NCBI RefSeq assembly: GCF_029714945.1
Contig: NZ_CP121634.1
Location: 7,461,001-7,525,000 of the forward strand
Source: Bradyrhizobium sp. CIAT3101
Lineage (GTDB): Bacteria; Pseudomonadota; Alphaproteobacteria; Rhizobiales; Xanthobacteraceae
Length of the DNA: 64,000 nucleotides
Reading direction: 5' to 3'
Shown: piece by piece, positions 46,341 through 55,966 of the stretch
Layout: each line of letters starts with the position of its first letter
How positions within the stretch are numbered: position 1 is the stretch's first letter
The notes under the pieces: generated by a model
What the model was told of the DNA's origin: nothing
Databases searched by the model: none
Seen by the model: the letters and a program-made list of their open reading frames with translations, nothing else
Program-made: the position numbers and the translations under genes

Positions 46341-48146
46341 TCAGCGCTGAAAATCGGCGTCCCGATCATCCTCACCGTCGTTCATGTCGAAAGCAAAGCC
46401 GCCACCGCCCGCCGCCTTCATGGCGCGTGCCGGCCTGGCCGGCGGCTTCTTGGCGGGGCGCTCGGCCGCTGCCATGGTCGCGGCCTTGGCGCGGAGCTGA
46501 GTGACGGCCCGGTCGATAGGTGCCGGCGCGTTGCTCTTCCCGCCATGCTCGATGCGGAAATAGGCGATCGTCGACTGCAACTGCTCGGCTTGCGAGGCGA
46601 GCTCTTCCGAGGTCGAAGACACCTGCTCGGAGGCGCTGGCGTTCTGCTGGCCGACCTTGTCGAGCTGCTGGATCGCCTGGTTGATCTGGGCCGAGCCGAC
46701 GTCCTGCTCGCGGCAGGCCGCGGTGATCTCCTCGACGAGCTCTGCGGTCTTCTTGATGTCGGGGACGAGCTTGGACAGCATGGCGCCTGCTTCCTGCGCG
46801 ACCTTGACGGTGTCGGCCGACAGCGTGCCGATCTCGGCCGCAGCCGCCTGGCTGCGCTCGGCGAGCTTGCGCACTTCGGAGGCGACCACCGCAAAGCCCT
46901 TGCCGTGCTCGCCGGCGCGCGCGGCCTCGACCGCGGCGTTGAGCGCGAGCAGATCGGTCTGGCGTGCGATCTCCTGCACGATGGTGATCTTCTCGGCGAT
47001 GGTCTGCATCGCGTTGACAGCACGGCCCACCGCAGCACCGCTGGCTTCGGCGTCCTTGGCCGACTGCGCAGCGATTTTCTCGGTCTGGTTGGCGTTGTCC
47101 GCGTTCTGCTTCACGTTCGAAGCCATCTCTTCCATCGAAGACGAAGCCTCCTCGGCAGACGAGGCCTGCTCTGTCGCGCCCTGCGAAAGCTGCTCGGCGC
47201 TGGCCGAGAGCTCCTGGCTGCCGGCCGAGACGTTCTGCGCCGCGGTCAGAGCTTCCGAGACGATCTGACGGAGCTTCTCCACCATCCGTTCGAGCGCGAG
47301 GCCGAGCGTATCCTTGTCCGACAGCGCCTTGGCTTCGACGGTGAGGTCGCCCTGCGCAATCTGGTTGGCAAGGGCCGCGGTGGCGTTCAGGTTCACCGTC
47401 ATCGCATTCAGCGACTTGATGAGATCGCCGATCTCGTCATTGCTCGAAGACTCGATCTTCTGGCTCAGATCACCGATCGCGACCGCGTCGGCGAGGCCGA
47501 CGGCCTGCGCCAGCGCACGGCTGATATTGAGCGCGATCCAGGTCGCCGCGACGACGGCGATCAGGAGCGAGGCAATCACCAGGCTGATCAGCAGCATCTC
47601 GGCGCGGGCGCCGTCCTGCTTGGACTGCTCGGCCTGCTCCGCCATGTTCTTCTTGACGTTCTTGATGTAGCCGTCAGCTGCCTCCAACGCGTCCGCGACG
47701 ACCTTGCGGCCGTCATGCATGGAGCGGTCGAGCGCCTTCGGCTTGTCGGTCTTCGCAAGCTTGACGGTCTCGTCCTGATAGGCATTCAGCTTGGCGAACG
47801 CGACGGAGAAATTCTCCATCAGCTTCTTGCCGCTTTCGCTGGCCGCGGCGGTGATCTCGTCCTTGGACTTGGTCAGCGCTTCGCGGTTCTTGGCGAGGTC
47901 GGCTTGAAACTGATCATATTCGGCATCGCTTGCCGCGAGGATCGAGTTCTTCTCGGCGCGCACCAGGAACAGCACGCCTTCCTTGAGCTCGGCGGCCTTT
48001 TCCATCCGGCCCGCGCGGCCGACCAGCTGCTCGGTGGTACCGACCATATCCGACAGCTTCAAATACCCGACCGCACCGGCGATCATGGACAGCAGGATGA
48101 CGACGCCGAAGGCACTGGCAAGCTTGGCTTTGACGGTGAATCTCAT
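46341..48146 (-). CDS. Methyl-accepting chemotaxis protein with tandem HAMP units
   Basis: This 601-residue receptor has TM1 at residues ~11-30 and a helical periplasmic domain of ~155 residues. TM2 ([19 protein letters not shown]) follows, then a HAMP unit and a second HAMP-like unit (residues ~255-290). The signalling domain has the conserved tip [20 protein letters not shown]. The signalling half is about 95% identical to that of the other receptor gene in this operon. The C-terminus ends [11 protein letters not shown], not an NWETF-type CheR tether. It senses periplasmic signals, ligand unknown, and controls the linked CheA. Confidence 0.93.
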   Translation of the reverse strand: MRFTVKAKLASAFGVVILLSMIAGAVGYLKLSDMVGTTEQLVGRAGRMEKAAELKEGVLFLVRAEKNSILAASDAEYDQFQADLAKNREALTKSKDEITAAASESGKKLMENFSVAFAKLNAYQDETVKLAKTDKPKALDRSMHDGRKVVADALEAADGYIKNVKKNMAEQAEQSKQDGARAEMLLISLVIASLLIAVVAATWIALNISRALAQAVGLADAVAIGDLSQKIESSSNDEIGDLIKSLNAMTVNLNATAALANQIAQGDLTVEAKALSDKDTLGLALERMVEKLRQIVSEALTAAQNVSAGSQELSASAEQLSQGATEQASSAEEASSSMEEMASNVKQNADNANQTEKIAAQSAKDAEASGAAVGRAVNAMQTIAEKITIVQEIARQTDLLALNAAVEAARAGEHGKGFAVVASEVRKLAERSQAAAAEIGTLSADTVKVAQEAGAMLSKLVPDIKKTAELVEEITAACREQDVGSAQINQAIQQLDKVGQQNASASEQVSSTSEELASQAEQLQSTIAYFRIEHGGKSNAPAPIDRAVTQLRAKAATMAAAERPAKKPPARPARAMKAAGGGGFAFDMNDGEDDRDADFQR

Positions 48147-48203
48147 GATGTATCTCGTAGTTCTGGATTAATGTTGCTTACGCTTGCTGCACAAAATCTA
48201 GGA

Positions 48204-48674
48204 TCAGGCGGCGCGAGGCGCCTCGCCCGGTAGCTCGTCATTTGCCATCAGCTTGGCGAGATCGAAGATGACGACGAATTTCTCGCCTTTGCGGCCGATG
48301 CCGGCGGCATAGTCGGACTGCCATTTGCCGCCCACCTCGGGGATCGGCTCGATCGCCTGCTCGTCGATGTCGGTGACCTCGAACACGCAGTCCGCGACGA
48401 ATCCGACGCCGACCAGGCGCTCCTTCATCGGCACATCGAGGATGATGATGCGGGTCGCCTCGGTCGCTGCCACGGCCGGGAGGCCGAGCTTGGTGCGGAG
48501 ATCCACGATCGGATAGCCGGCGCCACGCACGTCGATCATGCCAAGCAGAAAACTCGGCGCATGCGGCAGACGCGAGATCGGCCGCATGTCGAGGATTTCG
48601 CGCACGTTGCGGATCGAGATGCCGAACGTCTCGCCGGCGAGCCCGAGCGTCAGATATTGCGAGGTTGCGGCCAT
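48204..48674 (-). CDS. cheW: CheW coupling protein
   Basis: This 156-residue CheW-domain protein couples receptors to CheA. It has the two-subdomain SH3-like pattern: LGLAGETFGISIRNVREILD, then LPHAPSFLLGMIDVRGAGYP and VGFVADCVFEVTDI. The ATG at 48674 is preferred to an upstream TTG. The gene lies between the two receptor genes, and a second, different cheW lies upstream in the operon. Confidence 0.92.
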   Translation of the reverse strand: MAATSQYLTLGLAGETFGISIRNVREILDMRPISRLPHAPSFLLGMIDVRGAGYPIVDLRTKLGLPAVAATEATRIIILDVPMKERLVGVGFVADCVFEVTDIDEQAIEPIPEVGGKWQSDYAAGIGRKGEKFVVIFDLAKLMANDELPGEAPRAA

Positions 48675-48705
48675 GCTCAAGTCCAGGGTCAGATGGTTCT
48701 AATTG

Positions 48706-50403
48706 TCAGCGCTGAAACTCGGCGTCGCGATCGTCTTCGCCGTCATGCATGTCGAAGGCGAAACCGCCGCCATTGGCGACCTTCATCGCGCGCGCCGGCT
48801 TGCGCGTGGGCACAGGCTTCTTTGCGCCACGATCCGCCGCCTGCATCTGCCCTGCCTTGCTGCGGAGCTGGGTCACGGCACGGTCGATCGGCGCGGACGA
48901 AGCGCTCTCGCCACGACCGGCCTGCTCGATGCGGAAGAACGAGATGGTCGACTGCAGCTGCTCGGCCTGCGAGGCGAGCTCTTCCGAGGTCGAGGACACC
49001 TGTTCGGAGGCGCTGGCGTTCTGCTGGCCGACCTTGTCGAGCTGCTGGATGGCCTGGTTGATCTGCGAGGAACCGACATCCTGCTCGCGGCAGGCGGCGG
49101 TAATCTCCTGCACCAGCTCGGCGGTCTTCTTGATGTCGGGCACCAGCTTCGACAGCATCTCTCCGGCTTCCTGCGCAACCTTCACGGTCTCGCTCGACAG
49201 CGTGCCGATGTCGGCCGCGGCCGCCTGGCTGCGCTCGGCGAGCTTGCGCACTTCGGAGGCAACCACCGCAAAACCCTTGCCGTGCTCGCCTGCGCGGGCG
49301 GCTTCGACCGCGGCATTCAGGGCGAGCAGGTCGGTCTGACGCGCAATCTCCTGCACGATGGTGATCTTCTCGGCGATGGTCTGCATCGCCTGGACGGCGC
49401 GGCCGACAGCGACGCCGCTGGCCTCGGCATCCTTGGCCGACTGCGCCGCGATCTTCTCGGTCTGGTTGGCGTTGTCGGCGTTCTGCTTCACGTTCGAGGC
49501 CATCTCTTCCATCGAGGAAGAAGCCTCCTCGGCGGACGACGCCTGCTCGGTCGCGCCCTGCGAGAGCTGCTCGGCGCTGGCCGAGAGCTCCTGGCTGCCG
49601 GCAGAGACGTTCTGCGCGGCAGTGAGCGCCTCGTGGACGATCTGGCGAAGCTTTTCGACCATCACGTTCAGCGACTTGGTGAGATCGCCGATCTCATCAT
49701 TGCTGGAGATCTTGATCATCTGACTGAGGTCGCCGTCGGCAACCGAGCCGGCGAGACCCACCGCACGGCCGAGGCCGCGGGCGATGCTGAGCGAAATCCA
49801 GATCGCGGCAATCAGGCCGATGATGAGCGACGCCAGCACGGCCGAAGTCAGCAGGAACTGGGCGCGATTGCCGTCCTCATGGGCCTGGGCCGCCTGATCG
49901 GCCATGTTCTTCTTGACGTTGGAGATGTAGGCACTGGCGGCTTCCATCGCCTCGCCAACCGCCTTGCGGACGTCGGTCATCGAGCGCTCGGCGGCCTTGG
50001 CCTTGTCGGTCCGCGCGATCTTGAGAGCTTCGTCCTGAAGCGCATTCATCCGCGCGTAGGCGGCACCGAAGACATCGAGGAGCTTCTTCCCTTCGGGAGA
50101 GGCCGCCGCCTGGATCTCGTCCTTGAACTTCAGGAGTGCCTCACGCTGCTTGGCGATCTCGGCCTGGAAACGGTCCGCGTCGCTCTCCGCGGCCATGATA
50201 AGATTCTTCTCGGCACGGACCTGCAGCAAGATCCCCTTCTCGAGCTCGGCGGCCCGCTCCATCCGATTGGCGCGCGACACCAGGCTGTCAGCGGTCTCGA
50301 TCATCTCGGTCAGCTTGACATAAGCGAGACCGCCCGCCGCCATCGACAGCAACAGAACCACGCCGAATGCGCTGGCAAGCTTTGCCTTGACCGTAAATCT
50401 CAT
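48706..50403 (-). CDS. Methyl-accepting chemotaxis protein with a single HAMP
   Basis: This 565-residue receptor has TM1 at residues ~11-32, a helical periplasmic domain, and TM2 near residue 190 ([20 protein letters not shown]). One HAMP unit leads straight into MVEKLRQI and the signalling domain with the tip [20 protein letters not shown]. Compared with its paralogue it lacks 36 residues, exactly the second HAMP-like unit. The two share C-terminal tails ([16 protein letters not shown]). It lies 39 bases downstream of the second cheW. Confidence 0.93.
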   Translation of the reverse strand: MRFTVKAKLASAFGVVLLLSMAAGGLAYVKLTEMIETADSLVSRANRMERAAELEKGILLQVRAEKNLIMAAESDADRFQAEIAKQREALLKFKDEIQAAASPEGKKLLDVFGAAYARMNALQDEALKIARTDKAKAAERSMTDVRKAVGEAMEAASAYISNVKKNMADQAAQAHEDGNRAQFLLTSAVLASLIIGLIAAIWISLSIARGLGRAVGLAGSVADGDLSQMIKISSNDEIGDLTKSLNVMVEKLRQIVHEALTAAQNVSAGSQELSASAEQLSQGATEQASSAEEASSSMEEMASNVKQNADNANQTEKIAAQSAKDAEASGVAVGRAVQAMQTIAEKITIVQEIARQTDLLALNAAVEAARAGEHGKGFAVVASEVRKLAERSQAAAADIGTLSSETVKVAQEAGEMLSKLVPDIKKTAELVQEITAACREQDVGSSQINQAIQQLDKVGQQNASASEQVSSTSEELASQAEQLQSTISFFRIEQAGRGESASSAPIDRAVTQLRSKAGQMQAADRGAKKPVPTRKPARAMKVANGGGFAFDMHDGEDDRDAEFQR

Positions 50404-50442
50404 ATCCAGCCCCTAACCCCAGTCTCGCCCCGAGACGTCGTT

Positions 50443-50907
50443 TCAATTCAGAATGCGTTCCATGTTGGGAACGATGACGAACTCTTCACGCCATTTCGCG
50501 ATGAAGCGAATGAACTCCGGCTTCCAGTGCATGCCGACGCGCGGCGTTTGCTGCACGTCGGTATGCGAGATCTCCGTAACCTCGTAGACCTTGTCGGCGG
50601 TAACGCCGACCAGCACCGGTTCGTTGTCCAGCTCTATCTCGATAACGACGATGCGCGTATCCGCGGAGTCTTCCGGCTGCGGCATGCCGAAGCGGATGCG
50701 CAAATCCGCGAGCGGAATGACATTGCCGCGCACGTTGATCACGCTGGGAACGAAGGCCCGCGCGCCGGCCACCTTGGTCACGGGCACGGGATCGATGATT
50801 TCGCGCACGAGGCCGGCGTCGAGCGCGAATTTCTCGTCGCCGAGCCCGATCATCACGACCTGCATCGCGCCGGCCTGATGTTCTCCCGCCAATCCGTCGC
50901 TCATCAC
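50443..50907 (-). CDS. cheW: CheW coupling protein (second copy)
   Basis: This 154-residue CheW-domain protein has VVMIGLGDEKFALDAGLVRE, FVPSVINVRGNVIPLADL and VLVGVTADKVYEVTEI. It is clearly diverged from the other CheW in the operon. Its start overlaps the cheA stop by four bases (ATGA), implying coupled translation and matched dosage with CheA. Confidence 0.92.
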   Translation of the reverse strand: MMSDGLAGEHQAGAMQVVMIGLGDEKFALDAGLVREIIDPVPVTKVAGARAFVPSVINVRGNVIPLADLRIRFGMPQPEDSADTRIVVIEIELDNEPVLVGVTADKVYEVTEISHTDVQQTPRVGMHWKPEFIRFIAKWREEFVIVPNMERILN

Positions 50908-52991
50908 GCCGCCTCGCTGATATGCTGTTTCTCGACCTTCGACTGCGCCAGCGCGACGAGCTGGGCGACGTCGAGGATCAGCGCCGCCGTGCCGTCGCCC
51001 AGGATGGTCGCGCCGGAGAAGATCGTGACGTCCGAATGCAGCTTGGAGAGCGACTTGATCACGGTCTGGTGGTTTCCGATGATCTGGTCGGCGACGAGGC
51101 CGACGTGAGTCTCGCCGGTCGAAATGATGATCGTCTTCTGGTGCCGATCAGGCGTGCCCGACGACGACATGATCTCGCGCAGGCGAAGGAAAGGCACGAG
51201 GTTGCCGCGCACGTTGAGGAAGTTGCGTCCGCGGGAGCGTTCGTCCTCGGCGGTCAGCTCGATGCATTCCTCAACGGCCGACAGCGGAATGATGTAGCGG
51301 CCTTCACCGACGCGGATCAAAAGACCCTCGATGATCGCCAGCGTCAGCGGCAGACGCAGCGTCACCGTGGTGCCCTGGCCCGGTCGGGTCGACAGGTCGA
51401 TCGAGCCGCGCATGTTCTCGATGGTGCGCTTGACCACATCCATGCCGACGCCGCGGCCGGACAGCGCGGAAATGGTCTGCGCGGTCGAAAAACCCGGATG
51501 GAACAGGAATTGATGGATCTCGTGATCGGAGAGCACCGCACCGGCCGCGATCAGGCCCTGTTCTTCGGCCTTGGCGCGGATGCGGGCGGTGTTGAGGCCG
51601 CCGCCATGGTCCTTGACGGTGACGAGCACCTGCGCGCCGGAATGCACGGCCGCGAGCTCGATGCGGCCCTGCTCGGTCTTGCCATTGGCGCTGCGGGTCG
51701 CGGTGTCCTCGATGCCATGGTCGATGGCGTTGCGGATCAGGTGTACCAGCGGATCGGCCAGGCACTCGATCATGGTCTTGTCGAGCTCGGTATCCTCGCC
51801 AGTGGTGACGAACTCGACCGGCTTCGACAGGTCGCGCGACAGGTCGTGGATGAGGCGGCGGAAGCGGCCGAACAGCGAGCCGATCGGCACCATGCGCGCG
51901 CCCATCGTCGTATCGCGCAGGGATGAAGCCAGGCGCTCGATCTCCTCGGCGATCATCTTGATCGAGAGATCGGAACCGGAGGCGGCGAGCTGGGTCAGCC
52001 GGGCCTGGGCGATGACGAGCTCGCCGACGCGGTCCATCAGCTCATCGAGGCGCTCGGCCTGAACCCGGACGGTGGCGATGCCACGATCGTCGCGCTTGGC
52101 TTCGGCCTTCGATTCCGGCTTCGCGTCGACCTTAACTTCGGGCTTCGAGTCCGCCTTTGCGACGGGCTGAGCGGCGACGGGTGCAGTGACAACCTCACCG
52201 ACCGGGGCAGCCATCTCGACCATCGGAGCCGGCTCCTCGTCGAGGAGCTGGAACAGCGGCATCGGCGCAGGCGCCTCGACATGTTCCAGCGGCGAGAGCG
52301 TCAGCTTCATCTCGTCCGAGACGAACATGAAGACGTCGTCGATCGCATCCTTGTCGCAGGCGGCGTGCAGCTTGACGTCCCACTTCAGATAGCAATCTTC
52401 CGGCTCCATCTCGTCGAGGAACGGGATGCCGTCGGTCACGGGAACGACAAAGCAGGGACCGAGCTTGCAGAGATCCTCCAGCAGATCGAGCGGGTTCGAG
52501 CCGTTGCGCAGGATGTGGGATTCGAATTCCAGGTAAAGGTGCCAGCCGGCCTGCTTGCTCTCGACGGGCGCGAGCGGCGGAGCTTCCGCGATCTCGGCGA
52601 CCGGAGCGGCAGGCTGGTCCGACGAGACGAAGCGTTTGAGGTCGTCGAGGATGGCTTCGCCGATGATGTCGTCGGTCGACTGCGGATCCTCGATCAGCGC
52701 GCGGATATAGTCCTTGGCGGCCAGCGCGACCGAGATCAGCTCCTGGGTCGGCTTGATCTCGCCCTTGCGGACGCGGTCGAAGGCGGTCTCGAATTCGTGG
52801 GCGAAGGAGGCGACCTTGTCGAAGCCGAACATCGCACCCGAGCCCTTGATCGTGTGCAGGGCACGGAAGGCGGAATCGACCAGCTCGCGGTCGTCGGGAC
52901 GCTGGCCGAGGTCGAGCAAGGCCCCTTCCAGGACCTCGAACAGCTCGCTGGCTTCCTGGCGAAAGACCTCGGTCGGGTCCATCGCGTTCAT
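50904..52991 (-). CDS. cheA: CheA: chemotaxis histidine kinase
   Basis: CheA autophosphorylates and passes phosphate to CheY and CheB. The 695-residue protein has an HPt domain with His46 in RALHTIKGSGAMFG. A middle domain (about residues 145-235) is probably response-regulator binding. An Ala/Lys/Glu/Pro-rich linker of ~60 residues leads to the dimerisation helix, the ATPase (N-box HLIRNAIDHGIED, then GRGVGMDVVKRTIENMRG) and a C-terminal CheW-like domain. No receiver domain is fused. It overlaps cheY and cheW by four bases at either end. Confidence 0.95.
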   Translation of the reverse strand: MNAMDPTEVFRQEASELFEVLEGALLDLGQRPDDRELVDSAFRALHTIKGSGAMFGFDKVASFAHEFETAFDRVRKGEIKPTQELISVALAAKDYIRALIEDPQSTDDIIGEAILDDLKRFVSSDQPAAPVAEIAEAPPLAPVESKQAGWHLYLEFESHILRNGSNPLDLLEDLCKLGPCFVVPVTDGIPFLDEMEPEDCYLKWDVKLHAACDKDAIDDVFMFVSDEMKLTLSPLEHVEAPAPMPLFQLLDEEPAPMVEMAAPVGEVVTAPVAAQPVAKADSKPEVKVDAKPESKAEAKRDDRGIATVRVQAERLDELMDRVGELVIAQARLTQLAASGSDLSIKMIAEEIERLASSLRDTTMGARMVPIGSLFGRFRRLIHDLSRDLSKPVEFVTTGEDTELDKTMIECLADPLVHLIRNAIDHGIEDTATRSANGKTEQGRIELAAVHSGAQVLVTVKDHGGGLNTARIRAKAEEQGLIAAGAVLSDHEIHQFLFHPGFSTAQTISALSGRGVGMDVVKRTIENMRGSIDLSTRPGQGTTVTLRLPLTLAIIEGLLIRVGEGRYIIPLSAVEECIELTAEDERSRGRNFLNVRGNLVPFLRLREIMSSSGTPDRHQKTIIISTGETHVGLVADQIIGNHQTVIKSLSKLHSDVTIFSGATILGDGTAALILDVAQLVALAQSKVEKQHISEAA

Positions 52992-53353
52992 GCGCGCACC
53001 AGCTTTGCGACCACGGCGAGCAGCTGCTCGGGCTTGAAGGGTTTGGTGATCCAGCCGGTGGCGCCGGCGCTCTTGGCTTCCTGCTTCACCGCGTCATTGG
53101 ATTCGGTGGTCAGGAACACGATTGGCATGCCGACAGCGCTCGGCAGCTTGCGCAGCGCCTTGATCAGCTCCAGCCCGTTCATGACAGGCATATTAAGGTC
53201 GGTGATGACGAGATCGAGCTTGCCGGCCTGCGCCTTGGCGAGGCCCTGCGCACCATCGCCGGCCTCGATCACGCTATGACCGGCCGGCTCGAGCACGACC
53301 TTGATCATCTGCCGGATGCTGGGCGAATCGTCGACGGTCAGAATCGTGGCCAT
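52988..53353 (-). CDS. cheY: CheY-like response regulator
   Basis: This single-domain 121-residue receiver shows VDDSPSIRQ, phospho-acceptor Asp52 in LVITDLNMPVMNG, Thr/Ser in VFLTTESND and Lys in GWITKPFKPEQL. As a stand-alone receiver encoded with CheA it probably transmits the signal to a motor or other output. Its ATG overlaps the STAS stop codon by one base (TAATG). Confidence 0.93.
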   Translation of the reverse strand: MATILTVDDSPSIRQMIKVVLEPAGHSVIEAGDGAQGLAKAQAGKLDLVITDLNMPVMNGLELIKALRKLPSAVGMPIVFLTTESNDAVKQEAKSAGATGWITKPFKPEQLLAVVAKLVRA

Positions 53354-53676
53354 TAGGCGCCATCTTTCTTTTGCGGGAAGTGCTGATCGATCATCGCCTC
53401 GCTGGCGAAGCCGGCGCGGCGAAGGGTGTTGCGCAGAGACTGGGAGAAAGACGTCAGGACCACCGGGCGGCCTTGGGCATCACCGGTCTTGGCAGCCGAC
53501 AGCAGAAGCTGGATCGAGGTCACGTCGGCCTTGTCGACGCTGGAGCAATCAATCTCGAGCCGGTCCTGCCGGCCGAACGCTTCGCGGATCAGGTCATAGA
53601 CACTGCGGATCGCAGCGATGCTGCAATCTGCAGGCAGCCGTAGGGACCACTTCGGCTCAGTGACATCAGACGACAT
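53353..53676 (-). CDS. STAS-domain protein heading the chemotaxis operon
   Basis: This 107-residue SpoIIAA-like STAS protein has LEIDCSSVDKADVTSIQLLL, then PVVLTSFSQSLRNTLRRAGF. In anti-sigma-factor antagonists the central motif carries a phosphorylatable Ser (DSSG). Here it reads DVTS, so Thr or Ser could take that role. GGGGGA three bases before the ATG at 53676 decides the start. It is the first gene of the operon and is translationally linked to cheY, suggesting a partner-switching or receptor-array function. A role in chemotaxis is inferred from position. Confidence 0.85.
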   Translation of the reverse strand: MSSDVTEPKWSLRLPADCSIAAIRSVYDLIREAFGRQDRLEIDCSSVDKADVTSIQLLLSAAKTGDAQGRPVVLTSFSQSLRNTLRRAGFASEAMIDQHFPQKKDGA

Positions 53677-53961
53677 TCGTCCCCCAAATTCATGGGATTC
53701 ACTGCACGCATCGCGCGAATCCCGCACGATGACTATTCGCGTTGGAGAGTATGCAAACCCCTAATGGAATCCTCCGTACAACTACGGGTCACATTCCCAG
53801 AAACTTCGCGTGTGCATGCATGCGTGCATAGCCGGCGCAAATCTCATGCGCTGCGCGCAACGTTGAGGCAGTTTGACGCGGCATGGACGTTTGCTCCGCG
53901 TTAAATCGCGCGAGCTATCTGTTGAGGTCACGCCTCGCCATCCGAACGAGTCGGGCCGCCG

Positions 53962-55188
53962 ATGCTGACCCAAGCGCTTCTGGTTGACGACAGCCGCTCT
54001 GTCCTCAATTTCCTGAAACGTCATATCGAAGCGGAAGGCCTCGTCGAGGCCACCACCTTCCTCGATCCCGTCGAGGCGCTGGCTTGCGCGCGCGAGCGGG
54101 TCTTCGATCTCGTGCTGGTCGATTACGAAATGCCGCACATGGACGGCATCAGCTTCATCCGCACGCTTCGTACGCTGCCGGGATGCACCGACATTCCGAT
54201 CGCGATGATCACGTCGCGGCAGACCGACGACATCAAAATGGAAGCGCTGCAGGCAGGTGCAACCGATTTCCTGCCCAAGGCACCACAGAGCGTCGAGATG
54301 ACGGTGCGGCTGCGGAATTTAATTCAGCTTGGTGCAGCCGTACGCAAGCTCAACGATCGCGCTGCCCATCTGGCGAGCGAAGTCGCCGCCGCAACGCGCA
54401 AGCTCGGCGAGCGCGAGGAGGAGATCATCCTGCGGCTCGCCCTCGCGGTCGAGTACCGCGACAACGACACCGGCGAGCACACGCTGCGGGTCGCGCGCTA
54501 CAGCCGGATCATCGCCGAGCAACTCGGGCTCCCGCCCCGCCTCTGCCGCGACATCTATCTCGCCGCCCCACTGCACGACGTCGGCAAGGTCGCGATTCCC
54601 GACAACATCCTGCTCAAGCCCGGCCGGCTGACCGACGACGAGATGGCGGTGATCCGCACCCACGCCACGATCGGCGAGAAGATTTTGGCCGACTCCAGCT
54701 GCGAGCTGATCCAGCTCGGTGCGCAAATTGCCGCAGGCCATCATGAGCGATGGGATGGCGCCGGCTATCCGAACGGCCTCAGGGCGGACGAAATCCCGGT
54801 CGCTGCACGCGTGGTCGCGGTCGCCGACGTCTTCGACGCCCTGACGACGCGGCGCCCATATAAAGAGCCGATGCCGCTGGACGTGGCGCGTGACTATTTG
54901 GTCGAGAACCAGGGACGGCAGTTCGACCCGGCCTGCGTCGAGGCCTTCCTGTCGCGCTGGGATGAGGTGGTGGCGATCGCCGCCGGGCCGACGCCGCTGC
55001 CGAAATCCGAGGCCACCCTCGCACCCTTTATATTAGGGGCGACCGGGAGCCGCCCGGAGCTGGACCGCATGGGCGGGGCCACCGCGGGGGCTGACATTGC
55101 ACCAACAGTAACGGTTTGCCGCGGCGCCGTTTTCTGCCATCACCGGTTTGAACCTGTTCCTGCTAGGGTGCACCAATACCAAGAGTGA
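53962..55188 (+). CDS. Response regulator with HD-GYP c-di-GMP phosphodiesterase domain
   Basis: The 408-residue protein has a receiver domain with Asp54 in LVLVDYEMPHMDG. An amphipathic linker follows, then an HD-GYP domain with LHDVGKVAIPDNILLKPG (HD pair), HHERWDGAGYPNGL (the GYP motif) and VVAVADVFDALTTRRPYK. All metal and GYP residues are present, so it should hydrolyse c-di-GMP when phosphorylated. The last ~65 residues are low in conservation. It is divergent from the STAS-cheY-cheA operon across about 285 bases, and CheA or another kinase may phosphorylate it. Confidence 0.93.
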   Translation: MLTQALLVDDSRSVLNFLKRHIEAEGLVEATTFLDPVEALACARERVFDLVLVDYEMPHMDGISFIRTLRTLPGCTDIPIAMITSRQTDDIKMEALQAGATDFLPKAPQSVEMTVRLRNLIQLGAAVRKLNDRAAHLASEVAAATRKLGEREEEIILRLALAVEYRDNDTGEHTLRVARYSRIIAEQLGLPPRLCRDIYLAAPLHDVGKVAIPDNILLKPGRLTDDEMAVIRTHATIGEKILADSSCELIQLGAQIAAGHHERWDGAGYPNGLRADEIPVAARVVAVADVFDALTTRRPYKEPMPLDVARDYLVENQGRQFDPACVEAFLSRWDEVVAIAAGPTPLPKSEATLAPFILGATGSRPELDRMGGATAGADIAPTVTVCRGAVFCHHRFEPVPARVHQYQE

Positions 55189-55279
55189 TTCTGATCACAC
55201 TTGCCTGGGCGATCCACTGCTAGGCTCCCGCCGGGACGTGGATCAGTCGGGTATATCGTTCGAACTGGATGAGAAAGTC

Positions 55280-55948
55280 ATGAGAAGCCTGATCGGCGCA
55301 ATCGCCGGCGTGTTTTGCCTCGCGGGTCCGGCCATTGCCGAGACGCCCGCCGCCATCGTCGAGGACGTGCAAGGCAAGGTCGACGGCATCGAGTTCATGG
55401 ACTACGTGGCGCCCGGCAAGATCATCAAGCTCGGCCCCAAGGCTGGCGTCACGCTCAGCTATTTGAAATCCTGCCTGCGCGAGACCATCACCGAGGGCGT
55501 CGTGCTGGTCGGCGCGGAGCAGAGCACCGTGCAGCTCGGCAACGTCGAGCGCGTCAAGGTGCCGTGCGATGCCAACGCCGTGCAGCTCTCCGAGCGCGAG
55601 GCCAACCAGAGCGCGGCGACCACGTTCCGCAGCATGCGCGCCGACGCCAATAGCTCACCGGCCAAGCTGCCGACGATCTACGGCACAGCCCCGCTGATTC
55701 AGGCCAAGAGCGGCAGCACGCTGGTGATCGAGCGCACCGACGGCAAGGAGCCCACGATCAACCTCCCGCTCAAGAGCGACATCATGGTCGCCGGAAAATT
55801 CTATGACCTCTCGAAAGCCGGCAAGTCGCTGACCCCGGGCGGCAGCTATCTCGCGAAGCTCGGCACCAAGCGCTACACGTTCCAGGTCGACGCCAGCGCG
55901 ACCGCGTCGCCGACGCCGATCGTCGGCCGTCTGCTGCGGCTCGAATAG
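55280..55948 (+). CDS. Secreted protein of unknown function encoded with a CHASE2 cyclase
   Basis: This 222-residue protein has a signal peptide (MRSLIGAIAGVFCLAGPAIA) and a predicted beta-rich mature domain. That domain includes KSCLRETITEGVVLVGAEQS and two further repeats around ADAN and LPTIYGTAPLI. It recalls FecR-like accessory proteins, but no firm family match is visible. The ATG at 55280 has GAGAAAG nearby. It ends 18 bases before the cyclase gene, so a role in signal input to the cyclase's periplasmic domain is plausible but unproven. Confidence 0.7.
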   Translation: MRSLIGAIAGVFCLAGPAIAETPAAIVEDVQGKVDGIEFMDYVAPGKIIKLGPKAGVTLSYLKSCLRETITEGVVLVGAEQSTVQLGNVERVKVPCDANAVQLSEREANQSAATTFRSMRADANSSPAKLPTIYGTAPLIQAKSGSTLVIERTDGKEPTINLPLKSDIMVAGKFYDLSKAGKSLTPGGSYLAKLGTKRYTFQVDASATASPTPIVGRLLRLE

Positions 55949-55966
55949 ACGTCCGCGACGGCAACG

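Noticed and set aside
53810..53835. GCATGCATGCGTGCAT stretch in the divergent region before the HD-GYP gene
   Set aside because: It is a simple alternating purine-pyrimidine tract, possibly by chance; I could not connect it to a known operator.
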